DNA from: Spirochaetota bacterium
Lineage (GTDB): Bacteria > Spirochaetota > Spirochaetia > SPDA01 > JAJSAL01
Reading direction: 5' to 3'
Assembly (NCBI GenBank): GCA_024274705.1
Contig: JAJSAL010000140.1
Location: 1 to 64,000 of the forward strand
Length of the DNA stretch: 64,000 bases
The position numbers and the translations under genes were made by a program. Numbering within the stretch: the first letter of the stretch is position 1; every line of letters starts with the position of its first letter. The notes under the pieces are model-generated. The model was not told the DNA's origin and made no database searches. It was given only the letters and a program-made list of their open reading frames with translations. Positions 24,909 to 33,524 of the stretch are shown in pieces.

Positions 24909-27248
24909 ATGGCAGAAAAAAACATCATTCGAGCCGATCAGATGTTGCCCCATAAACTTCATATAATCCCCATGAAGGGAAATCCCATTTTCCCGGGCAT
25001 ATTTACTCCCCTTATGATCGTCTCCCCTGAAGACATCGATGCAGTCAACCATTCCCTGGAGGCAGACAGTATGATCGGCCTGCTTATGCTTAAAGGAGAT
25101 GACATCGAAAAAATTGAACCCGATGATCTCTATCGAATCGGCACCATTGCGAAAATCGTAAAGAAAATCAATCTTCCTGACGGCGGTTTAAATCTATTTG
25201 TTTCTACTCTTAAAAGATTTAAAGTAAAGAAATTCCTGAGTCTGGACAATCCTGTCCATGCAGCCGTCGATTACCTGGACGACATCAATGACGAAAGCGA
25301 TGAAGTGCAGGCCCTGACCCGGTCGCTTATCAGTGAAATGAAGCAGGTATCTGAGAACAATCCACTCTTTTCCGAAGAAATGCGCCTTAACATGGTAAAC
25401 ATCGACCATCCCGGGAAGATCGCGGATTTTATAACATCGATTCTGAACATCAACAGGGAGGAGCAGCAGAAGATCCTTGAAACCATTGATGTACGGGAGC
25501 GGATGGAAAAGGTGCTTATTTTCATCAAACGGGAACAGGAGCTGATGCGTATTCAGAAAAAGATACAGAAACAGATCAACGAGAAAATCGAAAAGAGTCA
25601 ACGGGACTATTTTCTCAAAGAACAGCTTAAGCATATCAAACAGGAACTGGGTATGCCTGTAGATGCTAAAAGCGGTGAATACAACCGGTTTAAAGAAGCA
25701 ATAGAAAAATTTAATTTTGAAGGTGAGCTGAAAGATCAGATCGAACAGGAACTGGAAAAATTTTCTCTCATGGATCCTAACTCTTCCGAGTTCATGGTTA
25801 CCCGGAACTATCTGGATACCATCATCAGTCTGCCCTGGGACACCCCGAAACCTGAAACCGTTGATCTGGAAAAGGCAAACACGATTCTGAACGAAGATCA
25901 CTACGGTCTGGAAGATGTGAAAGAACGGATTATAGAATATTTAGCTGTAAGAAAACTGAAATGGGACACAAAAGGTTCTATCGTCTGCCTGGTGGGCCCT
26001 CCGGGGGTCGGTAAGACATCCGTTGGAAAATCGATTGCCCGGGCTCTCAACAAGGAGTTCTTTCGTTTCTCTGTCGGCGGTATGCGGGATGAAGCGGAAA
26101 TCAAGGGCCACCGCAGAACCTATGTAGGTGCCATGCCGGGAAAAATCATCCAGGGGCTGAAGATTGTTAAACGGAAAGACCCTGTGTTTATGATCGATGA
26201 AATCGATAAGATGGGAGCCTCCTTTCAGGGAGATCCTTCTTCGGCGCTGCTTGAAGTGCTGGATCCTGAGCAGAATATGTATTTCCGGGATCACTATCTT
26301 GATCTTCCCTTCGACATATCCCACATTCTCTTCATAACCACTGCCAATACCCTGGATACCATACCACGGCCCCTCCTGGACCGCATGGAAGTGATCCGCC
26401 TGTCCGGATACATCGATCAGGAGAAAGTTTCCATTGCAACGCGTTATCTCATCCCTAAAAGCCTCAACCGCTCCGGATTGAAAAAGACGGATGTGAAGTA
26501 TCCGAAAGCAACACTCAGGAGTATTGCCGAGGATTACGCCAGGGAAGCAGGAGTGAGAAGATTCGAACAGGCATTGGACAAAATAAACCGTAAAGTAGCT
26601 AAAAAAGTGGTAATGGCGGAAGGGACTCCTCCTTATGTGATCACCAAAGAGGGTCTGGAGGAATACCTCGGGAAACCGATTTTTCGCGGAGATGATAGTA
26701 AGAAGGTGAGCAAACCCGGCATGGTTATCGGACTGGCCTGGACCCCCTTAGGCGGAGACACCCTGATGATCGAAGCGGTTTCGAATCCCGGGAAGGAGAG
26801 TTTTAAGCTGACAGGAAAAATGGGCGAAGTGATGCAGGAATCCGCCAGTATCGCCTATTCCCACATACGGCACATCGCCCGGGATTACCATGTGGACCTT
26901 GATTTTTTTGAAAAGAACACCATCCACCTCCACATTCCTGAAGGTGCAACACCAAAAGATGGTCCATCCGCCGGTATCACCATGGCAACCGCCCTCCTCT
27001 CCCTGGGTATGGGGAAAATGGTAAAACCAGGTTTTACAATGACCGGGGAACTCTCTCTGGTGGGAAACGTACTTCCTATTGGAGGGCTGAAAGAGAAAAC
27101 GATTGCCGCTCGGCGCAATAAAATCAAGAACATCATCATTCCTCAACAGAACGTGAGAGATCTGGAGGAGATTCCGGATCACATCAAAAAAAGCATTACA
27201 TTTCACCCGGTGAAAACCATGGAGGAAGTAATAGGACTGCTGCTTTGA
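24909..27248 (+). CDS. lon: ATP-dependent protease Lon
   Basis: The 779-residue protein has all Lon parts: the N-terminal substrate domain (LHIIPMKGNPIFPGIFTPL), coiled coil, Walker A GPPGVGKT near residue 362, Walker B VFMIDEIDKMG, and the C-terminal serine protease with PKDGPSAGIT (catalytic Ser near 686) and GGLKEKTIAARR (catalytic Lys near 728). It degrades misfolded and regulatory proteins in the cytoplasm. The start is fixed by GGGAGG. The stop codon overlaps the TTG start of the following carboxypeptidase gene. Confidence 0.97.
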   Translation: MAEKNIIRADQMLPHKLHIIPMKGNPIFPGIFTPLMIVSPEDIDAVNHSLEADSMIGLLMLKGDDIEKIEPDDLYRIGTIAKIVKKINLPDGGLNLFVSTLKRFKVKKFLSLDNPVHAAVDYLDDINDESDEVQALTRSLISEMKQVSENNPLFSEEMRLNMVNIDHPGKIADFITSILNINREEQQKILETIDVRERMEKVLIFIKREQELMRIQKKIQKQINEKIEKSQRDYFLKEQLKHIKQELGMPVDAKSGEYNRFKEAIEKFNFEGELKDQIEQELEKFSLMDPNSSEFMVTRNYLDTIISLPWDTPKPETVDLEKANTILNEDHYGLEDVKERIIEYLAVRKLKWDTKGSIVCLVGPPGVGKTSVGKSIARALNKEFFRFSVGGMRDEAEIKGHRRTYVGAMPGKIIQGLKIVKRKDPVFMIDEIDKMGASFQGDPSSALLEVLDPEQNMYFRDHYLDLPFDISHILFITTANTLDTIPRPLLDRMEVIRLSGYIDQEKVSIATRYLIPKSLNRSGLKKTDVKYPKATLRSIAEDYAREAGVRRFEQALDKINRKVAKKVVMAEGTPPYVITKEGLEEYLGKPIFRGDDSKKVSKPGMVIGLAWTPLGGDTLMIEAVSNPGKESFKLTGKMGEVMQESASIAYSHIRHIARDYHVDLDFFEKNTIHLHIPEGATPKDGPSAGITMATALLSLGMGKMVKPGFTMTGELSLVGNVLPIGGLKEKTIAARRNKIKNIIIPQQNVRDLEEIPDHIKKSITFHPVKTMEEVIGLLL

Positions 27249-28030
27249 AATACCTGACTGCGGCCCTCCTCCTGTTTATCATTATGGCGGGCAGTTGTGA
27301 AGAAAAGGAACCTACAGAAACCGTGTTGCACCCTGATTTTTCCTTAACACTATCGGCACTGAGTGATCTCATCGAAGACCAGCCCGTGCCGGTGAAGAAT
27401 GCTATTCTGGCCAGACCGGAATATTTTCTCGAGCTTATCTCCGAAGCTTTAAAACTTCCGGATTACACCCTGGTTCTGGTAGATAAAAAACACGGTCTCT
27501 TACCGGGGGATAAACCGGAACATCTGGTGTCCATTTTCGATTATGGCCTTAAGGTATCCAGGAGGGACCTTCAGGTGAGAGCATCTGTTGTTCCTGACCT
27601 GCTGGCTATGAACGAGGCTGCCCGGCAGGCAGGGCTGGAGCTTGTCCATTCGTCAGCCTACAGAAGTTATGAATATCAGGCAGAAGTATATCAACGCAAT
27701 GTAGAAACCCTGGGGAAAGAACAGGCAGACCGGGAATCCGCCCAGCCGGGAAAATCTCAGCACCAGCTGGGTTCGGTTATCGATTTCGGAAGCATAACCG
27801 ACGCATTTGCAGATACACCAGAGGGAATGTGGCTTGCAGAACACGCCTGGGAATTCGGGTTTTCCCTCTCCTATCCGGACGGGTACGAGGATGTTACCGG
27901 GTACCGGTATGAGCCCTGGCATTTCAGGTATATCTCCCGTGTCGGCACCCGGTTGGAACGGGACTTTTTCAACGGCATCCAGCAGTATCTTCTGGAATTC
28001 ATGGTTCTTTACAGGACCTCCAATTATTGA
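27245..28030 (+). CDS. VanY-type D-alanyl-D-alanine carboxypeptidase lipoprotein
   Basis: The 261-residue product is an M15B peptidase with the zinc motifs SAYRSYEYQAEVY, SQHQLGSVIDFG and EPWHFRY. A lipoprotein signal ends at MAGSC, so it should sit on the periplasmic face of a membrane and trim peptidoglycan stem peptides. It starts with TTG inside the lon stop (TTGA overlap), which means its translation is coupled to lon. In this context it is likely a cell-wall maintenance enzyme rather than a vancomycin resistance factor; no van genes are present. Confidence 0.87.
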   Translation: MKYLTAALLLFIIMAGSCEEKEPTETVLHPDFSLTLSALSDLIEDQPVPVKNAILARPEYFLELISEALKLPDYTLVLVDKKHGLLPGDKPEHLVSIFDYGLKVSRRDLQVRASVVPDLLAMNEAARQAGLELVHSSAYRSYEYQAEVYQRNVETLGKEQADRESAQPGKSQHQLGSVIDFGSITDAFADTPEGMWLAEHAWEFGFSLSYPDGYEDVTGYRYEPWHFRYISRVGTRLERDFFNGIQQYLLEFMVLYRTSNY

Positions 28031-28082
28031 CTTTTAAACGTCCTGAACCTATCTTTAGTGAACATCAAAGGAACCGGAATCT

Positions 28083-29309
28083 ATGGAACTGCTCTCTCCT
28101 GCAGGTAATCTGGAAAAATTAACATACGCATATCTCTATGGTGCCGACGCAGCATATATCGGGCTGGGGAATTTTTCCCTCCGGGCCAAGGCGGACAATT
28201 TCCACCTTAGCCAATTTTCCGATCTTGAAAGAATAAAAGGTGGCAACAAGCTCTACCTTGCCCTGAACATCTATTTTCATGACCGGGATATCCGGGAACT
28301 TGAAGAGCTTCTGACAGAACTGAAAAACGCTCCCTTTGACGGCATCATTGTAAGTGATTTCGGTATCCTCCCGTTACTACAGAAACATCTGTCCGGCATG
28401 GAATTCCACCTGAGCACCCAGGCGAACTGTGTAAATACTGAATCAGCCAGGATCTATCACGATATGGGGTTCTCCCGCATCATCCCCGGCAGGGAACTCA
28501 CCCTGGATGAAATCGCGGAAATAAAACAGCGGGTGCCTTCCCTCGAAATAGAGGTGTTCGTCCATGGTGCAATGTGCCTCGCCTATTCAGGCCGGTGTTT
28601 CTTAAGTGCGTACCTGTCCGGCCGTTCCGGAAACAGGGGAGATTGCGCCCACTCCTGCAGGTGGAACTACAGGGTCCTGGAAGAACAGGAACGCCCGGGA
28701 GAGTATTTTCCTCTTGTCGAAGGCGAAGAGTTTACAACGATTCTAAGCTCGAAAGATCTGTGCATGATTGAATATATGAACCATCTCAAAGAAGCAGGCG
28801 TAGATTCCTGTAAAATAGAGGGACGCATGAAATCACTCTATTACACCGCAATCGTAACCCGGGCTTACCGTAAAGCGATAGACGCCCTTTCGGGACTTAC
28901 TTCTATAGAAATCTCGGGCTTTAAAGAGGAGTTATACAAAGTAAGTCACCGCGAGTTCTCAACAGGATTCTTTTTCGGCAAAGAGGATATCCAGGTACCT
29001 ACAAAAAAGTCATACATGCGGGAGTACATCTTTCTTGGCACCTTTGCCGAAAAGGTTCGGGGACATACCTTCAGGATCGATGTAAAAAACAGTATACGTA
29101 CCGGAGATGTTATCGAGTACATAGGGCCTGATGTTCTCTTCATCGAAGACCGGAATTTTCAACTTTTCGATGCACACTGGAATCCGGCATGCGCTGCACA
29201 CCATGGAAAAGTATTTTATCTTAAGACCGGGTGTAATGTCGGTCCAGGCTTCATCATCCGTTCCAGGATTCCGGAACCTGCCGTACAGCCCCCATGTCCG
29301 CAGACGTAG
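28083..29309 (+). CDS. U32-family protein, TrhP-like tRNA hydroxylation factor
   Basis: The 408-residue protein contains the U32 signature [19 protein letters not shown] near residue 160, with cysteines in [11 protein letters not shown] that may bind an iron-sulfur cluster, and [11 protein letters not shown] near 240. Characterised relatives (TrhP/RlhA) hydroxylate RNA, using prephenate as donor. Protease activity is historic labelling. The last 56 bp overlap the convergent ilvD gene. Confidence 0.85.
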   Translation: MELLSPAGNLEKLTYAYLYGADAAYIGLGNFSLRAKADNFHLSQFSDLERIKGGNKLYLALNIYFHDRDIRELEELLTELKNAPFDGIIVSDFGILPLLQKHLSGMEFHLSTQANCVNTESARIYHDMGFSRIIPGRELTLDEIAEIKQRVPSLEIEVFVHGAMCLAYSGRCFLSAYLSGRSGNRGDCAHSCRWNYRVLEEQERPGEYFPLVEGEEFTTILSSKDLCMIEYMNHLKEAGVDSCKIEGRMKSLYYTAIVTRAYRKAIDALSGLTSIEISGFKEELYKVSHREFSTGFFFGKEDIQVPTKKSYMREYIFLGTFAEKVRGHTFRIDVKNSIRTGDVIEYIGPDVLFIEDRNFQLFDAHWNPACAAHHGKVFYLKTGCNVGPGFIIRSRIPEPAVQPPCPQT

Positions 29310-31101
29310 CCATGAGAGCATACGCTTTAAGGGCGTCTGATACCTGGCGGTCCCTTTCACCGGGCTTGAAAGCTTTTTTACCCTTTTCTTCCTCTTTCTT
29401 CCGTCTTTCTTCCAGCTCTTTTTCCGAAATCTTCAGGTGGATCGTTCTCCTGGGAATATCGATTTCAATGATATCGTCACTATACACCAGGGCAATGTTC
29501 CCTCCCGCAGCAGCCTCGGGAGAGATATGACCGATTGAAAGGCCGGAAGTGCCGCCGGAAAACCTTCCATCCGTCAGGAGTGCACACTCCTTTCCAAGAT
29601 GCACTGATTTGAGGTAAGAAGTGGGGTAGAGCATCTCCTGCATTCCCGGACCGCCTTTCGGACCTTCGTACATGATAACTATCACATCTCCTGATTTTAC
29701 TTTTCCTTCCAGAATTCCGCTACAGGCATCTTCCTGAGATACGTACACCTTCGCCGGTCCGCTGAAATTGAGATTACCTGGATCAACCCCGGCTGTTTTT
29801 ACAATACATCCTTTTTCTGCAATATTCCCATAAAGAACCGCAAGTCCCCCATCGGGATAATAACAGTGCCCGATGTCCCTTATACAACCTGCCGTTCTGT
29901 CAGTATCGAGCTCTTCATATTGTGTATGCTGCGAGCCCAGTACCAGGTTTCTCCCTTTACCGGCCGGGGCACTTCTGTACAATTCCGTAGCCTCCGGAAG
30001 AACCGTTGGACGTTTAATATCGTATTTATCGAGAGCCTGCTGCAGCGTATTGCCGTCGGCCCGCATCACGGAAGTATCCAGCAATGTGCCCCGGTCGAGC
30101 TCCCCGAGAATTGCCATGATACCTCCGGCTCTGCCCACATCTTCTACATGGTAATGAGAACTTGGAGCGACCTTGCAGATACAGGGAATCTTTTTCGAAA
30201 GCTTATCAATATCTGTCATGGTAAAGTCGACTTTACCGCTCCTGGCGATGGCAAGTAGATGAAGCACTGTATTGGTTGATCCACCCATAGCGATATCAAG
30301 TGCCATGGCGTTGAGAAAAGCGTTCCTGGTAGCGATCGATCCGGGAAGAACGGAAGTATCGCCATCTTCGTAATACGCCTCGGCCATTTCGACAATACGG
30401 TGTGCGGCCTTTTCGAATAACCTTTTTCGATATCCATGGGTCGCGAGTACTGTTCCATTCCCAGGCAGAGCGAATCCTAAGGCTTCATTAAGACAGTTCA
30501 TGGAATTGGCGGTGAACATTCCGGAACAGCATCCGCAGGTAGGGCAGGCTTCCTGTTCCAGCATGGTGATCTCTTCTTCAGATACACTTGTATCTGCACT
30601 CATGACCATGGCATCGATGAGATCGTATTTCTTTCCGTCCACAACACCGGCCTCCATGGGTCCTCCGGATACGAATATCGTGGGTATATTGAGCCGGACC
30701 GCAGCTATAAGCATGCCCGGGGTAATCTTGTCGCAATTGCTGATGCATACCAGGGCATCCACCTTGTGAGCATTGCACATATATTCAACGCTGTCTGCGA
30801 TGAGCTCCCTGGAAGGAAGTGAGTAGAGCATGCCGTCATGCCCCATGGCAATACCGTCATCGATCGCTATTGTATTGAATTCCGCTGCAAAGCACCCTTT
30901 TTCTTCGATAATCTGCTTCATATACTGACCGATGGAGTGGAGATGAACATGCCCCGGTACGAGTTGAGTGAAAGAGTTCGCAATGCCGATAATCGGTTTT
31001 CCGAACTGATCTTCTTTCATACCGTTGGCACGCCAGAGACTCCTGGCACCGGCCATTCTGCGTCCTGAAGTCGTAATACTGCTTCGTAACGGATATCCCA
31101 C
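29254..31101 (-). CDS. ilvD: dihydroxy-acid dehydratase
   Basis: The 615-residue enzyme converts 2,3-dihydroxy-3-methylvalerate and its isovalerate analogue to the 2-oxo acids for isoleucine and valine. Iron-sulfur ligands are visible in [10 protein letters not shown] and [20 protein letters not shown], and the substrate signature in [23 protein letters not shown]. The start is GTG 31101 with AAAGGAG upstream. A lysine/glutamate-rich insert ([17 protein letters not shown]) lies near the C-terminus. No other ilv gene is in the window. The presence of ilvD argues for branched-chain amino acid synthesis and a free-living lifestyle. Confidence 0.96.
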   Translation of the reverse strand: MGYPLRSSITTSGRRMAGARSLWRANGMKEDQFGKPIIGIANSFTQLVPGHVHLHSIGQYMKQIIEEKGCFAAEFNTIAIDDGIAMGHDGMLYSLPSRELIADSVEYMCNAHKVDALVCISNCDKITPGMLIAAVRLNIPTIFVSGGPMEAGVVDGKKYDLIDAMVMSADTSVSEEEITMLEQEACPTCGCCSGMFTANSMNCLNEALGFALPGNGTVLATHGYRKRLFEKAAHRIVEMAEAYYEDGDTSVLPGSIATRNAFLNAMALDIAMGGSTNTVLHLLAIARSGKVDFTMTDIDKLSKKIPCICKVAPSSHYHVEDVGRAGGIMAILGELDRGTLLDTSVMRADGNTLQQALDKYDIKRPTVLPEATELYRSAPAGKGRNLVLGSQHTQYEELDTDRTAGCIRDIGHCYYPDGGLAVLYGNIAEKGCIVKTAGVDPGNLNFSGPAKVYVSQEDACSGILEGKVKSGDVIVIMYEGPKGGPGMQEMLYPTSYLKSVHLGKECALLTDGRFSGGTSGLSIGHISPEAAAGGNIALVYSDDIIEIDIPRRTIHLKISEKELEERRKKEEEKGKKAFKPGERDRQVSDALKAYALMATSADMGAVRQVPESWNG

Positions 31102-31153
31102 TGAAAACTCCTTTTAAGGGGAAAATAATCCCACGATGATGTTATGTTCGTGT

Positions 31154-31182
31154 ATGATAGTATAAAATCTTGTGAATGTGAA
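31154..31182 (-). promoter_or_regulatory. promoter of ilvD
   Basis: The minus strand reads TTCACA, 17 bp, TATCAT, leaving a leader of about 45 nt before the ilvD GTG. Confidence 0.55.
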
Positions 31183-31193
31183 GGATAGGTAAT

Positions 31194-31502
31194 ATGGTCG
31201 TGAGAGGAATTACGGTACAGGTGTTCGAGGGGCAGGTTGAAGCGTTCAAAGCTGCAACGATAAGAAACCGCGCCGGTTCGATAGGGGAACCGGGAATTTT
31301 ACGATTCGATATTCTGCAGAACAGTGATGAACCAACTCTCTTTTTCCTCTATGAAGTGTATGTGTCTGAGAAGGCTACTCTGGCACATAAAGAGACGGAT
31401 CACTATAAAACGTGGAAAACTGCCGTTGAGTCGATGATGTCGGCACCCCGGAAGGGGATGGCATACACTGTTATCGACCCTGTTGATGAAGACGAGTGGT
31501 AG
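31194..31502 (+). CDS. antibiotic-biosynthesis-monooxygenase-fold (ABM/LsrG-like) protein
   Basis: The 102-residue protein matches the dimeric ABM ferredoxin-like fold: ITVQVFEGQVEAFKAATIRN, EPGILRFDILQNSDEPTLFFLYEVY and the helix ATLAHKETDHYKTW. Members act as small oxygenases or, as in LsrG, process autoinducer-2 derivatives. No lsr genes are near, so the substrate is unknown. AAGGAT precedes ATG 31194. A small cysteine-containing ORF starts inside its 3' end. Confidence 0.85.
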   Translation: MVVRGITVQVFEGQVEAFKAATIRNRAGSIGEPGILRFDILQNSDEPTLFFLYEVYVSEKATLAHKETDHYKTWKTAVESMMSAPRKGMAYTVIDPVDEDEW

Positions 31503-31605
31503 AAGGGGACAAGCCGCACTGAGAACTTATCATTTCTGCCAACTGAACAATAAGTTGAGGCTCTACCGGAGGGGCCGCTGCCCGCACTGTGCCTTCCCGG
31601 ACTAA
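31486..31605 (+). CDS. possible 39-residue zinc-ribbon-like small protein
   Basis: A short ORF not in the track starts at ATG 31486 inside the end of the ABM gene, in another frame, and ends at TAA 31603-31605. The product is very basic and contains HFCQLNNKLRLYRRGRCPHC, with cysteines at residues 18, 32 and 35 spaced like half of a zinc ribbon. It has no Shine-Dalgarno of its own, so it would depend on coupling to the ABM gene. It overlaps the convergent glyA stop by 4 bp. It could be chance; the CPHC motif and otherwise empty position make it worth recording. Confidence 0.35.
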   Translation: MKTSGRRGQAALRTYHFCQLNNKLRLYRRGRCPHCAFPD

Positions 31606-33119
31606 AAGAACGTATTTTTCAGATACTCCAGGTCCAATTCGGGGTATACAGGGAACCGGGAAAGAAGATTTTTTACACGGGCACTCTCACTCTTTTTCAC
31701 TCCCGGATCTATGGTGTAATGCGTTCTGCTGTTCTCCCCCGCCCTTCTGCCTTCTGATATAACAGACGGTTTTGTCGCATCAAGGACGTTTTTTATTACA
31801 CCGGCTATTTCTACCATCTCTTCTTTCCCCATGCCGAGAGTGGTCACCGCCGGTGTTCCCATCCGCAGTCCGCTGGTGTACCAGGCTCCGTTAGGATCGA
31901 AAGGGAGGGAATTCCTATTCAGTGTAATATGGCATTCCCGTACAGCGGATTCGGCTTGTCTGCCGGTAAGTCCGAAATCCCTTACATCGATGAGAAAGAG
32001 ATGGTTGTCCGTTCCGCCTGTGGTGAGTGACATACCTCGATCCATACAGGCCTCTGCCAGTGCCCGGGCATTTTCAACGATTTTCCAGGTATATGTTTTG
32101 AATTCCGGTGTACTTGCCTCCTGTAATGCAACCGCTTTTGCGGCCATCATGTGCGGGAGGGGTCCACCGATAACCAGGGGACACCCTTTGTTTACAGCAT
32201 CTACGAATTCCCGGGTGCACAAAATGAGTCCGCCCCGGGGTCCTTTCAAGGTTTTATGTGTGGTACTGGTGACGATATGTGCAAAAGGTACTGGATTGTG
32301 ATCACCGCTGAATACTCCTCCTGCAACAAGTCCTCCGAAATGGGCCATGTCCACCATGAATACGGCATCTACTTTATCCGCTATTTCACGCATGCGTCTG
32401 AAATTAATGTGCCGGGGGTAGGCACTATAGCCTGCCAGCAGGATAAGGGGTTTTATCTCCAATGCACGTTTTTCGATCTCATCATAATCGAGCACACCTG
32501 TTTCTCTATTCACCCCATAGGAGTAGGCATCGAACATCTTGGCCGGCACATTATGTCTGTACCCGTGAGTCAGATGCCCTCCTGAGTAATACCCCATACC
32601 CAGGAGTTTCTGGTTTCCAGTCTCTTTCCGAATTGCATTCCACTGTTCATGGGTCAAATCCGATGGATTGGCAATACCTAACTTTTCGAGAAGAGGAGTT
32701 TCGATCCTTTTATTCAAAACCGCCCAGTATGCAATAAGATTGGCATCTGCACCGCTGTGAGGCTGTACATACGCATGTTCACATCCGAAGACCCTGCATG
32801 CCTGCTCAGCAGCATAACTCTCGATATCATCCACATTATCGCAGCCCGCATAGAATCTGTGATGGGGAACCCCTTCGGCGTATTTATCGGTAAAAAGGTT
32901 CCCCATGGCAACCTGGGAAGAAATAGAGGAATAATTCTCACTGGCGATTAATTTCAGATTGTTCCGCTGGTCCTCAAGCTCATTGATGATCGACCGGGCG
33001 ACTTCCGGTGATCCCTGAGAGACCATGGTTAGATTCCCCAGGTACGCCATAAACTCATGATTCAGATCATCACTGGATGTATGATTATTCAAGTAATCCA
33101 AGAGTGGACTGTGTTTCAC
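31602..33119 (-). CDS. glyA: serine hydroxymethyltransferase
   Basis: The 505-residue PLP enzyme interconverts serine and glycine while charging tetrahydrofolate. The PLP-lysine motif is TSTTHKTLKGPRGG; other marks are IASENYSS, YAEGVPHHRFYAGC and FMVDMAHFGGLVAGG. It is about 80 residues longer than the usual 415-430, through an N-terminal extension and an insert near LGIANPSDLTHEQWNAIRKE. This long form is also found in other spirochaetes and chlamydiae, as I recall. The start is GTG 33119, 8 nt after AAGGAG. The 79-bp repeat array lies immediately upstream of its promoter. Confidence 0.95.
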   Translation of the reverse strand: MKHSPLLDYLNNHTSSDDLNHEFMAYLGNLTMVSQGSPEVARSIINELEDQRNNLKLIASENYSSISSQVAMGNLFTDKYAEGVPHHRFYAGCDNVDDIESYAAEQACRVFGCEHAYVQPHSGADANLIAYWAVLNKRIETPLLEKLGIANPSDLTHEQWNAIRKETGNQKLLGMGYYSGGHLTHGYRHNVPAKMFDAYSYGVNRETGVLDYDEIEKRALEIKPLILLAGYSAYPRHINFRRMREIADKVDAVFMVDMAHFGGLVAGGVFSGDHNPVPFAHIVTSTTHKTLKGPRGGLILCTREFVDAVNKGCPLVIGGPLPHMMAAKAVALQEASTPEFKTYTWKIVENARALAEACMDRGMSLTTGGTDNHLFLIDVRDFGLTGRQAESAVRECHITLNRNSLPFDPNGAWYTSGLRMGTPAVTTLGMGKEEMVEIAGVIKNVLDATKPSVISEGRRAGENSRTHYTIDPGVKKSESARVKNLLSRFPVYPELDLEYLKNTFF

Positions 33120-33163
33120 GAAGGAACTCCTTATTGAAGCAATGGTGTTTAGAAAATACGCGT

Positions 33164-33193
33164 AATATAATCATGAAACTAGTTGTAGATCAA
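33164..33193 (-). promoter_or_regulatory. promoter of glyA, abutting the repeat array
   Basis: The minus strand reads TTGATC, 18 bp, TATATT. The -35 hexamer overlaps the first bases of the repeat array, so the array is upstream DNA rather than mRNA leader if this is the promoter used. Confidence 0.55.
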
Positions 33194-33524
33194 GGTTGCT
33201 AAGCAGCAGGAACCGTGGGGGCAGCTTAACACAACCTTGCCTCCACATAATCTATGGGTAAAAGGGCCGGTCAACTTTGCTAAGTAGCACAGCCGAGGGG
33301 GTAGCCCAACGCAAAGTAACCTCCACAAGCAGGGTAGTAAAATGGCCGGTCAACTTTGCTAAGTAGCACAGCCGAGGGGGTAGCCCAACGCAAAGTAGCC
33401 TCCACAAGCAGGGTAGTAAAATGGCCGGTCAACTTTGCTAAGTAGCACAGCCGAGGGGGTAGCCCAACGCAAAGTAGCCTCCACAAGCAGGGTAGTAAAA
33501 TGGCCGGTCAAGGTTGCTAAGCAG
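33192..33524. repeat. tandem array of 79-bp structured repeats upstream of glyA
   Basis: Repeat starts are at 33192, 33273, 33352, 33431 and 33510: one degenerate 81-bp unit, three nearly identical 79-bp units and a 15-bp partial. Each full unit has an inverted repeat around a loop of about 31 nt: ACTTTGC/GCAAAGT in units 2-4 and CAAGGTTG/CAACCTTG in unit 1. Two paired positions differ between the types on both arms, keeping the pairing. No spacers and no consistent reading frame exist (79 is not a multiple of 3). The last partial unit contains the stop codon of the upstream ATPase gene. The region 33120-33516 holds only this array and the glyA promoter. Confidence 0.95.

Noticed and set aside
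27245-28030. Vancomycin resistance role for the VanY-like gene
   Set aside because: No vanH, vanA/B, vanX or vanRS neighbours; it is coupled to lon and is a common wall carboxypeptidase.
31102-31193. Riboswitch or attenuator upstream of ilvD
   Set aside because: The short leader shows no leader peptide rich in Ile/Leu/Val and no terminator-antiterminator pair.
33280-33486. Minus-strand ORF of 68 residues in the repeats
   Set aside because: The 79-bp period is not a multiple of three, so the same DNA is read in different frames; it is an open stretch by chance.
33192-33524. CRISPR array or integron attC sites
   Set aside because: The units follow each other with no unique spacers. Only one RYYYAAC-like core occurs per unit and no cassette ORFs or integrase lie between them.
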